DNA of 64,000 nt, from contig NC_073358.2 in NCBI RefSeq assembly GCF_027580225.2, forward strand, positions 28,298,501 to 28,362,500, in the 5' to 3' direction. The notes below the pieces were generated by a model. The model saw only the letters and a list, made by a program, of their open reading frames with translations, was not told the DNA's origin and did not search any database. Every line of letters begins with the position of its first letter. The first letter of the stretch is position 1. Made by a program: the position numbers and the translations under genes. Below are positions 24,801 to 36,343 of this stretch, piece by piece. The stretch is from Misgurnus anguillicaudatus (lineage: Eukaryota > Chordata > Actinopteri > Cypriniformes > Cobitidae).

Positions 24801-25489
24801 CAATGTGAGATTGATTCTAGTACTGAAAACAACAGTAGGGTACACACAGGGCCTTCCTCGGTGACAACATGGGCGTGTGTGCATGAGAGAAATCAGAAAG
24901 ATAAAAATATCTCACTTATTGCAGTTACTCAAGAGAAGACATAAGGGTGCCTGAATTCAAGGACCTGTTGTACTGCACTGTGCACCCTCTTGGTTTTTAT
25001 TCAGGCGACCTGTCACAGCCATTGGTTCCATCAAACCACCAAACTATTCCTCAACAATTTTGCCAATGAATAATGTCAAAGTTACACTGTATACAAAAGT
25101 TACACCATATACAGTTAAAATAACGTATTGGTAAGAATTGTTGGTGGGTATTTGAGAATATATCAAGTTACCTTTTACAACAACTGTTACAGCAATTTAG
25201 GTGACAGCTGGTGGGTACCCCATAATACATAAAACATATAAATGAATGCATTCTGACACTGTGGCAAGGTTTACCACTTAATGGTGAATTTGCACTAAGA
25301 ATCATGTGATGGACTTGTGGATCAGCCTACCGGGTGACTTTTACCACAGCCATCTGCCTGACGTGAGCACTTCTGATATTCATGGTATGTTTGGCAAAAG
25401 TGCTGCTCAGCCATTTTAGCATGGCAGGACCACCAAGGCCCATCACCCCCTAGTGTAAAAGGATATGGAAGGAGGGGGAGAACAACCCA

Positions 25490-25495
25490 CAGCTG
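25490..25495. promoter_or_regulatory. E-box CAGCTG upstream of ckm
   Basis: A palindromic CAGCTG lies about 140 bp before the TATA box. A second CAGCTG is at 25205-25210. Myogenic bHLH factors are known to act through such sites at vertebrate muscle creatine kinase genes. The sequence alone does not show use. Confidence 0.4.
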
Positions 25496-25630
25496 CCGTC
25501 TCATATAAGATGCCTGTGATTTAAATACAGGCCTTTTCGTAAGCTAAACAGGGCATAAGAGACAGTGCCCAGCCAATCAGAATTCAGTTAACTCTAAAAT
25601 GGGCCATCCAATGGCTGCAGGGGTTAGCGG

Positions 25631-25638
25631 TATATAAA
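25631..25638 (+). promoter_or_regulatory. ckm TATA box
   Basis: TATATAAA lies about 100 bp before a clean donor (GTGTGCAG|GTAAAG), which suggests a start of transcription near 25660. Confidence 0.7.
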
Positions 25639-25661
25639 CCCAAACTGGATTCTACTTGCTT

Positions 25662-25738
25662 GGGTGACCCCTATTTCGGCTTTGGTGAACAGGATCTGAT
25701 CCCAAGGACTGTTACCTCTTTTGTTGCCTTGTGTGCAG
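25662..25738 (+). other. ckm non-coding exon 1 (5' UTR)
   Basis: The stretch downstream of the TATA box ends at 25738 with donor GTAAAG. The next exon begins at about 26916 (CCTCAAAG|TTAGAACC), 14 bases ahead of the start codon. The start of the exon is inferred from TATA spacing. Confidence 0.6.
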
Positions 25739-26929
25739 GTAAAGATATTACTATACTTGATAACCAATCATTAGATCTTAGGGTAATTTAGCCTAAATCA
25801 TTTGATAAAATAACTGAGAGAGGAAGTATAATGCTTCCTAGTAAAATACCCCCTAAAGGAGCAAACAGTAATGGATAGATCATTGCAAAAATAGGACATT
25901 TGGAGTATTTGTGAAATGCATATGGATTTGCTATATTATTGTGTATGTTCAATATTAATCTAGTGCAGGTAGTAATGTTTTGGGCAAGTTGATGTTAAAT
26001 GAATCCCCAAAGATCACATGTGTGACATTCACCTGCTTTGAGAGCTGAATCAGATACAGCTATAAAAACTCAGCTGCTGTTCAGCATTCGGGACAGGTTT
26101 CCATTTATGGTTATTTTTAAAATGTGATCATGTGACAACCATTCAATGAGCTTCTGGACGTTATATTCTACGATATTGAGTTAGATTTCATCAGTTCAGT
26201 TTAATACAAAGTCAATGCTAATTGTATGTGGACGATTTGGTGATTTGATTTACTGAGTCTATAAAATCGCATATGCAGGACACAAAGCTTTATTTGATTT
26301 GATTGGAGAAGATTTCAAGCAGCTTAGTTATATGCTTGCAACATTCTCTTTAATTCTCTCTTGACTGTTGCAGTGTTGCGTGACTGTATGTGAAATATAC
26401 GTGGCTCTTTGGAAGAGATTCAAGATCATGTGGAAAACTTAGGGAGGGAGTGGATTGATACCATAGTAAAAATAGATCAGTCTACATATAGACCTGAGAG
26501 TGTCTCCTTTTCCTGGCCCAATTGGGCATATCGTTTTACAAATGTTGACCTCAAGTGCAGGTTGCTAGATATCAGACAGACTAGAACTTGTTGCATAAGT
26601 GCTGTAGCACTCATCACTTTTTAATGAAGATTAAATTCAACAGGGGGCGCTATAATATCCAATGTTTTAATCAAGTACTAAATATTGATTTATTAGGTTA
26701 GCTGCTGTGACTTATAAATTGTTATCAAGTGACTTAAATAAAACACTTTGATTGATTCATGGTCAAGTTATTTGTTATTACTTTGTTCAATATAAATAGG
26801 ATTGGACTGGTGTGATGCATGTAGTTGCTGATGACACAATCATGCTATTGTTTTATTTTCCATGCTAATGGATACATTCTTAAACGTAAATCTTTCTCAT
26901 GTCTAATCCTCAAAGTTAGAACCGCAATC

Positions 26930-29900
26930 ATGCCTTTCGGAAACACCCACAACAACTTCAAGCTCAACTACAGTGTTGACGATGAGTATCCAGACCTTAC
27001 CAAGCACAACAACCACATGGCCAAAGTGCTGACTAAGGAAATGTATGCCAAGCTTAGGGACAAGCAGACACCCACCGGTTTCACCCTGGATGACGTCATC
27101 CAGACCGGTGTTGACAACCCAGGTGAACTAACTAAACGTGTTTCAGATAACCTGTTTTTATACGTCTATATACTGACTCTTGAATCATTTCTTACCCTAC
27201 GTTTATCTCCAGGTCACCCCTTCATCATGACCGTCGGCTGTGTTGCTGGTGATGAGGAGTCCTATGAAGTGTTCAAGGATCTCTTGGACCCAGTCATTTC
27301 TGACCGTCACAATGGATACAAGGCAACTGACAAGCACAAGACTGACCTCAACTTCGAGAACCTGAAGGTGCAAAAGCCTGCATGTTGGCAACACTGATAG
27401 CAATTTAAAAAGATTTTATTAAAGCTGTAAGTCAAGACAGCATCGAAAACATCCTTGTACTGGAGCATTGTGTTAGCAGCGTAAAGGTCATGGAGTCGAT
27501 CCCATGAAGACACATATTGATAAAAGGCGTACCTTGAATGCACAAGTCGCTTTAGATCAGGGTTTCCCAAAACGTTCAAGTTCAAACCGGTGTGCAAAAT
27601 TTTGCTACAATTTCCGGGATGAACGACGTGTTTCTTAGACTTGCAGTCCAATCAGCAGCAACATGTAAATAAACCATGTGGTACTTAAGAGACAGCTCGC
27701 ACAATGGGTCTAAGTTGGAATGTTCTCTTTCATACTGGATGGCAAGGGCAGTGACATCGAGTCGCATTTTACAGTATTAAACCATCCGTGACGTCACCCA
27801 TAGGTTTGTGAAGAGCTTTTATGAAGCATAAAGTAGGTGGTACCTGTCGTCGCCATCTTGGCCGTGCATCACTCGCGGATAACCGAAAATGGGTAAAGAG
27901 GCGGGACATGGGTGAGGCTGAGGTGGCTGGTTGCTGAAACCACGCCCGCCTTGCTCGATTCTAGTGACAGCAGTGGCAGTTCAACCATTACTAAGGTGGC
28001 CACGCCCTTAATTATGCAGAACTTTAAGGCTTAATATAATTTAAATGGATGAGTTACAAAACAATTCACCCCCTCACAGTTGTCATGAAGGGCAACATTA
28101 GCTATAAAGACCAAAAAGAGTTTTTGTACCAGGAGGCTGTAAACACATTATTTTCTACTGTAAAGTTAGGCATTTTAACATGGATGTCTATGGGAATTGC
28201 CTGCTTTTTGGAGCCAGCCTCAGGCGGCCATTCGATGAATTGCAGTTTAAGTCACTTCCGTATTGGCTTCCTCAGAGAGATCGAAATGTTGCCCCATGTA
28301 TTAAACACGTATTTATAATGATTTCATCAAGCTCCGTAAACATTTCAAAAATAACACAAATAATTACCTTCTCAGCTACCGTAGTTGCAACTCTTGCGTC
28401 ACCAGAACAGGTTATCACCGTTTCTGTTTCAAAAACATTGTGCAACGTTTTGTCGGGGATGAACGCAGCTCTGTTGTTCGTGAACCCCTAGCGAGGGAAG
28501 AAACGACTGGCGGATGACGTCAAAGTACCGCGAGTTCGATTCGAGAAATCATACGGATAAGTGTAATTTCGACTCGCTCTCGCGGTACTTTGACGTCACC
28601 CTCCTGTCAGTTCAAGCGGCGCCGCATGAAATCGAACAAGCCTGTTATCAGAAAACTGAGGAGCTCATGCAAAATGTGTTATTGACAGATGTGTTATTTA
28701 TGCTACCAATCAAAAAAATTATTCGATGAACATCCAGTAACAGTCAATAATAACAATATCTATGTAAAATACACTACTGGTAAAAACCTTAAAACCAATG
28801 AAAAATAAATGTTTTTGAAATTATTTAGTAATTAATTTAGTAACTTCAAATATCAGTCGGTATTTGAGGTAAAATATTTAGGTCAGAGGGGTTCGGCTAG
28901 AAAGTTAAAAAAACCCTGCGTCTATGTGTAAAAATAAAAAAATACCCAGTTAAACTTTTAAATACTTGTTAACAGCACTGTGGATTATTTTGAAAAGACG
29001 CATTTTTAAAGTAAAATTTCCATTTTAGGGTGGTGACGATTTGGACCCCAACTATGTTCTCAGCAGCCGTGTGCGTACTGGCCGCAGCATCAAGGGATAC
29101 GCCCTGCCCCCACACAACAGCCGTGGAGAGCGCAGAGCTGTGGAGAAGCTGTCTGTTGAAGGTGTGTCATCTTTACATTAGTCAACATATGTGACCCGCA
29201 TGTAAAATCATGGCTACATTCTCATAATCAAATTATTTCAATTATAAAGATTTCAGTCTTTGACATGGCCTTACTCAGTCAATATTAAAGATATCAAGGT
29301 TATATTTTCTCAGTGTTATTTACATTATGTTGGGTAGGCTTTGTGCCCGGCTCTACTGCCTTCTGGGCTTCAGCCGGCTCCTTGTTTCCTGTCTGCCTGA
29401 TTAATCCAGGTGTGTCTGATTATTGTTGTTGTGACTACTGAGGTCAGGCACACCTGGATTAATCAGTTTGTCCAATAATGGCAGACAGGAAACAAGGAGC
29501 TGGCTGGAGTTCAGGAAGTGGTGCAGCTGTGCATAAAACCTATTAATGTAGAAAACAGAATTGACATGCTGGTTTCCTAGACTGGGTCGCATATAACTGA
29601 ACACATTACAAATCAAGTAGTGCACTGCACACACAGAAAGTTATATTGGCCCAACTGAAATGACCAAAATAGCCACAACTTAGTTACAAACAAGAGAAAT
29701 AAACAATTAGTAAGGTTTATTCATTCACATAAAAAATTGAACATCTGTTGAATAAGATGTTCTTTCAAGTAAACACTTTGGGTTTTTCTCTTTCTCCAGC
29801 TCTGAACAGCTTGGATGGAGAGTTCAAGGGTAAGTACTACCCCCTGAAGTCCATGACCGACGCCGAGCAGGAGCAGCTGATCGCTGACCACTTCCTGTTT

Positions 29901-30774
29901 GACAAACCCGTCTCCCCCCTGCTGCTGGCTGCTGGTATGGCCCGCGACTGGCCTGATGCAAGAGGCATCTGGTAAGTGAAGGGACAATATTATGTAATAA
30001 GGATAAGGCATATTTAACATACATTTAATGTTGTATAAGCGAAAGGTAGGGATTTGGGTCAGTGTAAATGCAAACAATGTAAATACCAACCAACTTTCTC
30101 CCATAGGCACAATGAGAACAAGACCTTCTTGGTCTGGGTGAACGAGGAGGATCACCTGCGTGTCATTTCCATGCAGCAAGGTGGAAACATGAAGGAAGTG
30201 TTCAGACGCTTCTGCGTTGGTCTTCAAAGGGTATGAAGAATACATATAAACGCACACACATATACGCCTCCATTCTTAACTACAACAACATGTATGTGTT
30301 CTACTTTAACAGATCGAGGAGATTTTCAAGAAGCACAATCACGGGTTCATGTGGAACGAGCATCTTGGTTTCATTCTGACCTGCCCCTCCAACTTGGGCA
30401 CAGGCCTGCGTGGTGGCGTCCACGTCAAGCTGCCCAAGCTGAGCACACACCCCAAGTTTGAGGAGATCCTGACCAGACTCCGTCTGCAGAAGCGTGGCAC
30501 AGGTATACAAATGCCCACATCATCCATTTGTTGTCCATTATTCCTTTCATTATTACGCAATGGAATTCATTTCTCTCTTTATCTCTCTTTCTCAGGTGGT
30601 GTGGACACCGCTTCCGTCGGTGGAGTGTTTGACATTTCCAACGCTGACCGTATCGGCTCCTCTGAGGTGGAACAGGTGCAGTGCGTAGTCGATGGTGTCA
30701 AATTGATGATTGAGATGGAGAAGAAGCTGGAGAAGGGCGAAGCTATCGACAGCATGATCCCTGCCCAGAAGTAA
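26930..30774 (+). CDS. ckm: Muscle-type creatine kinase, 381 aa, seven coding exons
   Basis: Coding exons: 26930-27122, 27213-27367, 29029-29161, 29800-29971, 30107-30230, 30313-30502, 30596-30774. The total is 1146 nt in frame, and 381 residues equals the usual cytosolic CK length. It transfers phosphate reversibly between ATP and creatine in muscle cytosol and at the M-band. It opens [14 protein letters not shown] and ends DSMIPAQK, as in M-type enzymes. The catalytic signature [10 protein letters not shown] starts at Cys283. [11 protein letters not shown] and [10 protein letters not shown] are conserved substrate-site regions. There is no mitochondrial leader. Exon 2 of the coding set ends AACCTGAAG|GTGCAA, and intron 2 (27368-29028) is enlarged by repeats. 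The paralogue (a or b copy) cannot be decided from sequence alone. Upstream are a TATA box and E-boxes; downstream is AATAAA at 31070. Confidence 0.97.
27463..27560 (+). repeat. SINE fragment in ckm intron 2
   Basis: GTTAGCAGCGTAAAGGTCAT is followed by GAGTCGATCCC (B-box-like), then CACATATTGATAAAAGG and TTGAATGCACAAGTCGCTTT. This order matches the tRNA-related head and conserved tail of DANA/HE1-type fish SINEs. It is diverged and partial. Confidence 0.6.
28508..28602. repeat. Near-perfect palindrome in ckm intron 2
   Basis: ATGACGTCAAAGTACCGCGA is mirrored by TCGCGGTACTTTGACGTCA. The inner CGAGTTCGATTCGAGAAATC is partly mirrored by AATTTCGACTCGC. TGACGTCA, a CRE-like octamer, occurs in each arm. 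Confidence 0.75.
29365..29500. repeat. Foldback MITE copy 1 (ckm intron 3)
   Basis: The arms CTTGTTTCCTGTCTGCC and GGCAGACAGGAAACAAG enclose TGATTAATCCAGGTGTGTCT and its inverse GCACACCTGGATTAATCA. A second copy is at 56293-56450. Confidence 0.8.
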
Positions 30775-31069
30775 AGCGGGAGGCCTTGCTTTATGTTTTC
30801 CTCATCTTTTTTACAGTCCATCGTGTACCCTGACAGCAATGCAGAGGAAACTGCTGCTCAAAAAGACAGTCTTGACTTTGCATCTGTCTTTCCTTTATCC
30901 TTCTTTATTTTTCATGTCATTTCACCATCTCTTTTTCCACTTTGTTTCCCGTTCAGTCGGTAACCTCTTGGGATCAGATTCCCGGCACAGGTGTGCGTGT
31001 ACCTGTCGTCGAGGCTTCACCTAAATTGTAGCCTTGGTTGTAAAAAGTAAATCAATCAAGTTCTATTTA

Positions 31070-31075
31070 AATAAA
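31070..31075 (+). terminator. ckm poly(A) signal
   Basis: AATAAA lies about 300 bases after the stop codon, in a T/A-rich 3' UTR. This is the first canonical hexamer downstream. Confidence 0.7.
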
Positions 31076-31434
31076 AATACCCCATAAAACACACCACCTA
31101 TGTCTTATATTTCATCACTTTTATGTAAGCAGAGTTAAATATTATTTGATTCTTTTAGTTGGTTCTTCTTAGATGTTTGAATCAACCTATTGAAAGGGAA
31201 ATGTTAATAGTGTTAATGTTAATGTTAATGGTGCTTCTGTTTCCTGCTTTATTACAAATATCTTACTTTGTGTTCAGCAGAAGGGATTATAACAAAACGG
31301 GAATAAATAAGACAGAATTTTCATTTTTGGGTGACCCATCCCATTAACGAATCGATCACTGAAACCTGAGAACCAAGAATTTTTATGTGTAATTTGTGGT
31401 AGGATATGTGACAACATGTAGGGACAGTTTAGGT

Positions 31435-31905
31435 CAGGGGTGGGCATTCCTGGTCCTGGAGGGCCACTGTCCTACAAAGTTTAGCTCCAACCCTAATTAA
31501 ACACACCTGAATGTAATTTCCAAGTCATACTGAAGCCTTTGATTAGGATTTTCAGGTGTGTTTGATTATGGTCATATTTTGCATGGCAGTGGCCCTACAG
31601 GACCAGGAATGCCTGGGGTGACCATACGTGCCATTCTTCCTGGACGCGTCCTGGCCAGGATTTCGGTGCGTCTTCTGGAAGTCGTATTTGTTGACCGCAT
31701 ACGTCATTCAGTTAAAAACATAAGACATACATTTGTAGGTTTATTCTTACCTTAAAATGTAACAGTTGCTTTTCTGTAATAATAATAATCCTCTATGAAG
31801 TATGCGGTCGACAGGTGCGACTTCCGGAGGACAAACCCGGGGTCCTGGCCGGGGCGCGTCCGGGGGGAGTGGCACGTGTGGTCACCCTGGGAATGCCCAC
31901 CCCTG
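31435..31905. mobile_element. hAT foldback interrupted by a second hAT
   Basis: The termini CAGGGGTGGGCATTCC and GGAATGCCCACCCCTG are inverted. The element is flanked by perfect GTTTAGGT repeats (31427-31434, 31906-31913). The arms continue inwards as TGGTCCTGGAGGGCCACTG and CAGTGGCCCTACAGGACCA. It is related to the element at 13940. The right arm is split by the insertion at 31614-31889. Confidence 0.9.
31614..31889. mobile_element. Nested hAT element, 276 bp
   Basis: The start TGGGGTGACCATACGTGCCA is inverted at the end as TGGCACGTGTGGTCACCCTG. It sits between direct repeats GGAATGCC (31606-31613, 31890-31897), so it entered the right arm of the outer hAT. It is younger than its host. Confidence 0.85.
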
Positions 31906-32792
31906 GTTTAGGTTAATCCAGGACTAGGCCTTAGTGATTACTTAACAACTTGTGTGAAGTTTACTTAGACATATAAGCTGTTCTAACAACAATTTTAAGT
32001 TGAATAGACTTAAAACTTTTAACCTGGATTAGTTGACATTACTAGAAATTTGTGAGGAAACCCGTCGCACCAAATAACGTTAGCTTTTACACAGGGTAAA
32101 ACTAAACAGGTTAAGTTGTATTAACATAAAACATTTAGTTGGTGTAGCGTAAAAATCAAGTTGCCATTTTTTAATCCTTTATATTACTTTTGGTGTTATA
32201 AATGGAACACAAAATTCATGACTGACTTTAAGTCAATCATTGAATAAATGTGATTCTCCACAGAAACACATACAAAACTGTGTTTTTGACATACATTGTC
32301 AGTAATGTGGAGAGAAATACAATAAAATGTTCTGAACAGGGTTCATGTACGGAAACACTGATCACCTGACCGGTGACATCACAAAATTATCATTTACAAC
32401 AAAACAACATCAATAATATAAAAACTTAAACCTATATATTTTATTAACAAATATTTAAGTTAATAAAGTTTTATCAGTTTTTATTCTGTGAAAAAGCCGA
32501 AAATAATGAAAATATTCAGGCGCAAATGATTATGTGTATTCCTCACAACATGAACTAATAATTTTAAGTTCAATTTATTTGAATGGTTTAGTTTGATGGA
32601 TTTTGTGCACTTAAAAGTAAAAAAAAAACTATACTTTTTAAGTGTTTGGTCCAAAACTCAAAATATTAAGTGATGTTTACTTCATTGTTTAAGTAAAGAC
32701 AATATCTGGGTTAAGAGCGTTAGGGAAATTCATTTTTACATTTTACCTTACAAAAACCAATACTAGTGTGCATCCTGAGAGAAAACAATGGC

Positions 32793-33310
32793 ACTCAAGG
32801 ATTATTAGGAACACCATACTAATACTGTGTTTGACCCACTTTCTCCATCAGAACTGCCTTAATTCTACGTGGCATTGATTCAACAAGGTGCTAAAAGCAT
32901 TCTTTAGAAATGTTGGCCCATATTGATAGAACAGCATCTTGCAGTTGATGGAGATTTGTGGGATGCACATCCAGGGCACGAAGCTCCCGTTACACCACAT
33001 CCCAAAGATGCTCTATTGGGTTGAGATCTGGTGAGCCATTTTAGTACAGTGAACTCATTGTCATGTTCAAGAAACCAATTTGAAATGATTCGAGCTTTGT
33101 GCCATGGTGCATTATCCTGCTGGAAGTAGCCATCAGAGGATGGGTACATGGTGGTCATAAAGGGATGGAGATGGTCAGAAACAATGCTCGTGGCATTTAA
33201 ACGATGCCCAATTTGCACTAAGGAGCCTAAAGTGTGCCAAGAAAACATCCCCCACACCATTGCATTAATGAGAAATTGAACAGGTGTTCCTAATAATCCT
33301 TTAGGTGAGT
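32793..33310 (-). pseudogene. Deleted Tc1/mariner element with transposase 3' half
   Basis: The terminal sequences ACTCAAGGATTATTAGGAAC and GTTCCTAATAATCCTTTAGG are inverted. The minus strand carries a broken Tc1-type frame (GYFQQDNAPWHKAR, then a DDE-terminal region that has lost frame). The 5' half of the transposase is missing, so it is not autonomous. Confidence 0.85.
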
Positions 33311-33579
33311 TTATGTTAAGATATGTCAGGGTGTGATGTTTTTAAATTAAGACATGCATTTTAGTCTGGGACAAGGATAAGCCCTGTCCGGAAAAAAACG
33401 GCATGTATTGTGTAACAACAATAAACCATACAAAACTTTAATAAGTATTTAGTGGGACTATATTTGTTAAATATGTAGTAGTTAGGATCAATTATATGCC
33501 CACAAGAATCCTTGACCATAAACCAAAGTAGCCTAATAACTGAACACAAGCAAGACACGAGAGGCCAACATCAGTGAAG

Positions 33580-33585
33580 TTTATT
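33580..33585 (-). terminator. Candidate distal poly(A) signal of mark4
   Basis: On the minus strand AATAAA is followed by GT-rich sequence (TGATGTTGGCCTCTCGTGTC), a good poly(A) context. Use by mark4 would imply a 5-kb 3' UTR that includes transposons. Another AATAAA on the minus strand near 37623 would give a UTR of about 1 kb. Confidence 0.3.
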
Positions 33586-34011
33586 TCTCTCAAGATCTTT
33601 TGTTTCCATTTTAATATTTGGCCAGAGGTGCAAACACCTCCGGGAAAAAATCAGTTACTGCAAACAGCATCAAGTATTGAATCTGTCTCTCCCTTGCTCT
33701 CTCTCTCATATACACACTTTGCCCACCTGACGTCTTTCTGTCATATTGCATATTAGCTAAATGCATCATGAGAAATCCAACATCATAGCAGACGATTCAC
33801 ATGACGAATAGCACAAACACTGAGCTGGAGATTTTACTGTTCGGACAGGACACACCCACTCAAAACTCTCTCACTTGTGTGTCTATAATATTCTTTCAAC
33901 ATTATAAAGCTCATTCGTACCAGCACACTTAAGCTTATTCACTCCAGGCCAAGTATGGCTGTTAAACCAAAGGTCTGGTATAGTTTTCTTACATAAACAC
34001 TTTACTACCAG

Positions 34012-34014
<3 letters not shown>

Positions 34015-34051
<37 letters not shown>

Positions 34052-34063
34052 AAGAGAGAGAGA
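34015..34063. repeat. GA microsatellite
   Basis: A GA run with a few interruptions, followed by CG/CT-rich short repeats to about 34160. Confidence 0.9.
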
Positions 34064-35295
34064 AGGGCTATAACGCTCACACAGGCCCCGCATTCGCACA
34101 TACATGCATACGCGTACGTACATGTACCAGCAAACACACGCTCGCTCGCTCTCTCCCTCCCCGTTATTCTTTAGCTCTTTCTGTTATTTTACGTGTATCT
34201 TTTCTCCATCCTTTCTCTGAATCATGCAGGATTGCAGGTTAGTGTTTCACTTCAGTACACATACAGTAGAAACGTCTGAAGAGCTAGCAGAGGCTCTCTG
34301 CTCTAGCTATGAGTTAACCTGGAGTTCTAAGATACTTTAAATACTATACTCACAATATAATCATCAGTATCATAATCTTTATATACAGTCATGACTCTGA
34401 CTGATATAAACCACATATTTTTTGTCTCCCAAGATAATTATTCTAGAAAATAAATTAAGTACCTGTGCAAATATACACAAATTGAAGTGTTCACATTTAA
34501 GACATTGGCGCCTTCCGGTGGCCAAATATGGGTACTACCCACAAAGCTGTAGGATGCAGCTGATTCAAGTCAACATGAGTGCACAGAGGTCTTAATGGAC
34601 ATCTAAGAGATAAAGATCCAGATACAGCAGTCCAGACCTGGTCCGGGACTTCAGTGTCTCCACAACAGGAGTCCAGAATTGACAGAACAACGACACGGGG
34701 GTTCCATTGATTCAGCAAGTGGACGACGGGAGGAACCGGGTGTCTTTCCAAATGTGCAGCGCAAAGGCAGAGAAAAGGTGAACAGGATAACGGAAAAAGT
34801 GAATCGGAAAGAGAATGGATCATGACAGAGTTGCATGGTAAGGACTGGCTGTTTGTCAATCCGAAGGCTGTAGCCTATTTCAAAATATTCACAATTATAA
34901 ATTTGACTATTATTCTTAATTTATTTTAAATTGTTGTAATTTGACTTGCAGATTTAAGTTGCTCAGTTGATGACGTATAGAGACAGAGCGCACCGCGTCA
35001 TAACCTGAAAACCACGCCCACCAGAGGGAGAAAACAATCCATCCGTCTCCACTGACCCTGCACCGCGAGAGGCCGCCTCCCCGCCACCTCCGGCCCACAA
35101 CAAAAACAGAACAATGCCCAAAAGCTGCTGCGCGACAGGATGCACAGCCAACAAGCCAAAAAACCCAGAAATACGTTTATATAAGCTGTCGACCCCAAAA
35201 AACGACTGTTTAAAGACACAAAAGTGTAAAACAAACTTTTCATAGTACTACTATTAGTAGAACTGCGCCCACTAGAGGGAAACGTAGTCGGCGAT

Positions 35296-36343
35296 TAGGG
35301 CTGGGTATCGTTTCAGATGTTCCAGATCGATTCAATTTCGATTCACAAGCTATCAAATCTCGGTTCGATTTTCGATTCCGGTTCTTGGGTCGGTTTTTAT
35401 ACTCGATTCAACTCAATGAATATAGATTTACTACAAATACTATATTAATAAAAAAGAACAGTGAACAGCAGTTTACAAGTGGGTAATTAATAGAAAGAAA
35501 TTAAAAGACACAAAACTATCGTCGTCGTCTTGCTTGCGAAATCTAAAATGCTTCCATACCTCTGACTTTTTATGTGAAGGTGGCATCAACGTCGATGAAG
35601 CACCTGAAACCGCCATTTTAAGCACTGAATGAATGAATGACAGGCTCGCCTCTCGCTCCTTGGTAACATCGCACAAGGCAAAAAAGAGGGTGACATCTAG
35701 TGAAGAAGACTAGTAATTAGATTAACGTTAATCTTACGTTCAATGTTTGTGGAAAAAATATGAAAAAAATTTGATTCTGCTCTTGAGAATCTATCGAGAC
35801 CCTAAGGTGACATTGGAGCAAAAAAAAATCTAAAGTTTAGTTTGGCGTGCTCACGTGAAACTATCACGTGCTCACGTGAAACTATTGCGTGCTCTATCGC
35901 GTGCTCACGTGAAACTATCGCGTGCTCACGTGAAACTATCGCGTGCTCACGTGAAACTATTGCGTGCTCACGTGGAACTATCGCGTGCGCACGTTAAAGC
36001 GAAAGCTTCATGTGCGCGCGATAGTTTCACGTGAGCATGCGATAGTTTCACGTGAGCATGCGATAGTTTCACGTGAGCACGCAAAAGTTTCACGTGAGCA
36101 CGCGATAGAGCACGCAATAGTTTCAAGTGAGCACGCGATAGTTTCAAGTGAGCACGCGACAGCTCCACGCGAGCACGCGATAGCCCCACGCGAGCACGCG
36201 ACAGCCCCACGTGAGCACACGAAACCAAAATCTATTTAATTTTTGCTCCATGTCCCCTTAAGGGCTCCGTAAGAATCAATTTTGAATCGACCACGTAAAA
36301 AAAATGATTAATCGAAAAATCTTTTTTTTTTTGCCCAGCCCTA
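35296..36343. mobile_element. hAT element inside the THAP-like foldback
   Basis: It begins TAGGGCTGGGTATCG and ends TTTTGCCCAGCCCTA. Perfect TCGGCGAT duplications flank it (35288-35295, 36344-36351). The subterminal regions are rich in TCGATT/AATCGA motifs, probable transposase-binding repeats. The interior is occupied by a palindromic array at 35805-36262. Confidence 0.92.
35805..36262. repeat. Palindromic minisatellite of CACGTGAAACTATCGCGTGCT
   Basis: The left half carries 7-8 units in one orientation (35843-35995). The right half carries about 12 units in the opposite orientation (36010-36230), meeting at a CGCGCACGTT/CATGTGCGCG centre. The outer edges ACATTGGAGCAAAAA and TTTTTGCTCCATGTCC are inverted, so the whole may itself be a foldback element inserted in the hAT. 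Right-hand units vary (AGTTTCAAGTGAGCACGCG; AGCCCCACGCGAGCACGCG). Every complete unit contains or nearly contains the CACGTG hexamer. Confidence 0.85.

Larger units (their letters stand above)
16800..25600. other. Intergenic stretch between nccrp1 and ckm, no gene seen
   Basis: I see no spliced gene. Besides the elements listed separately, a common fish dispersed repeat with TTTATTTATATAGCGCTTTTA lies near 21895-21960. The open frames here are short and are interrupted by or derived from repeats. Confidence 0.5.

Noticed and set aside
27203..27767. Antisense frames overlapping ckm exon 2 and intron 2
   Set aside because: They are shadows of the ckm coding exon and a SINE fragment, with no family resemblance or splice support.
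29721..30839. Long minus-strand frames opposite ckm exons 4-7
   Set aside because: They mirror the codon pattern of the conserved creatine kinase exons on the plus strand and resemble no protein.
35843..36230. CRISPR-like appearance of regularly spaced short repeats
   Set aside because: The units are contiguous without spacers, change orientation midway, and lie in a vertebrate nuclear transposon.
35964..36239. Frame encoding repeated VSREHAI units, looking like a repeat protein
   Set aside because: It is a translation of the palindromic CACGTG minisatellite. Both strands and several frames are open for compositional reasons.
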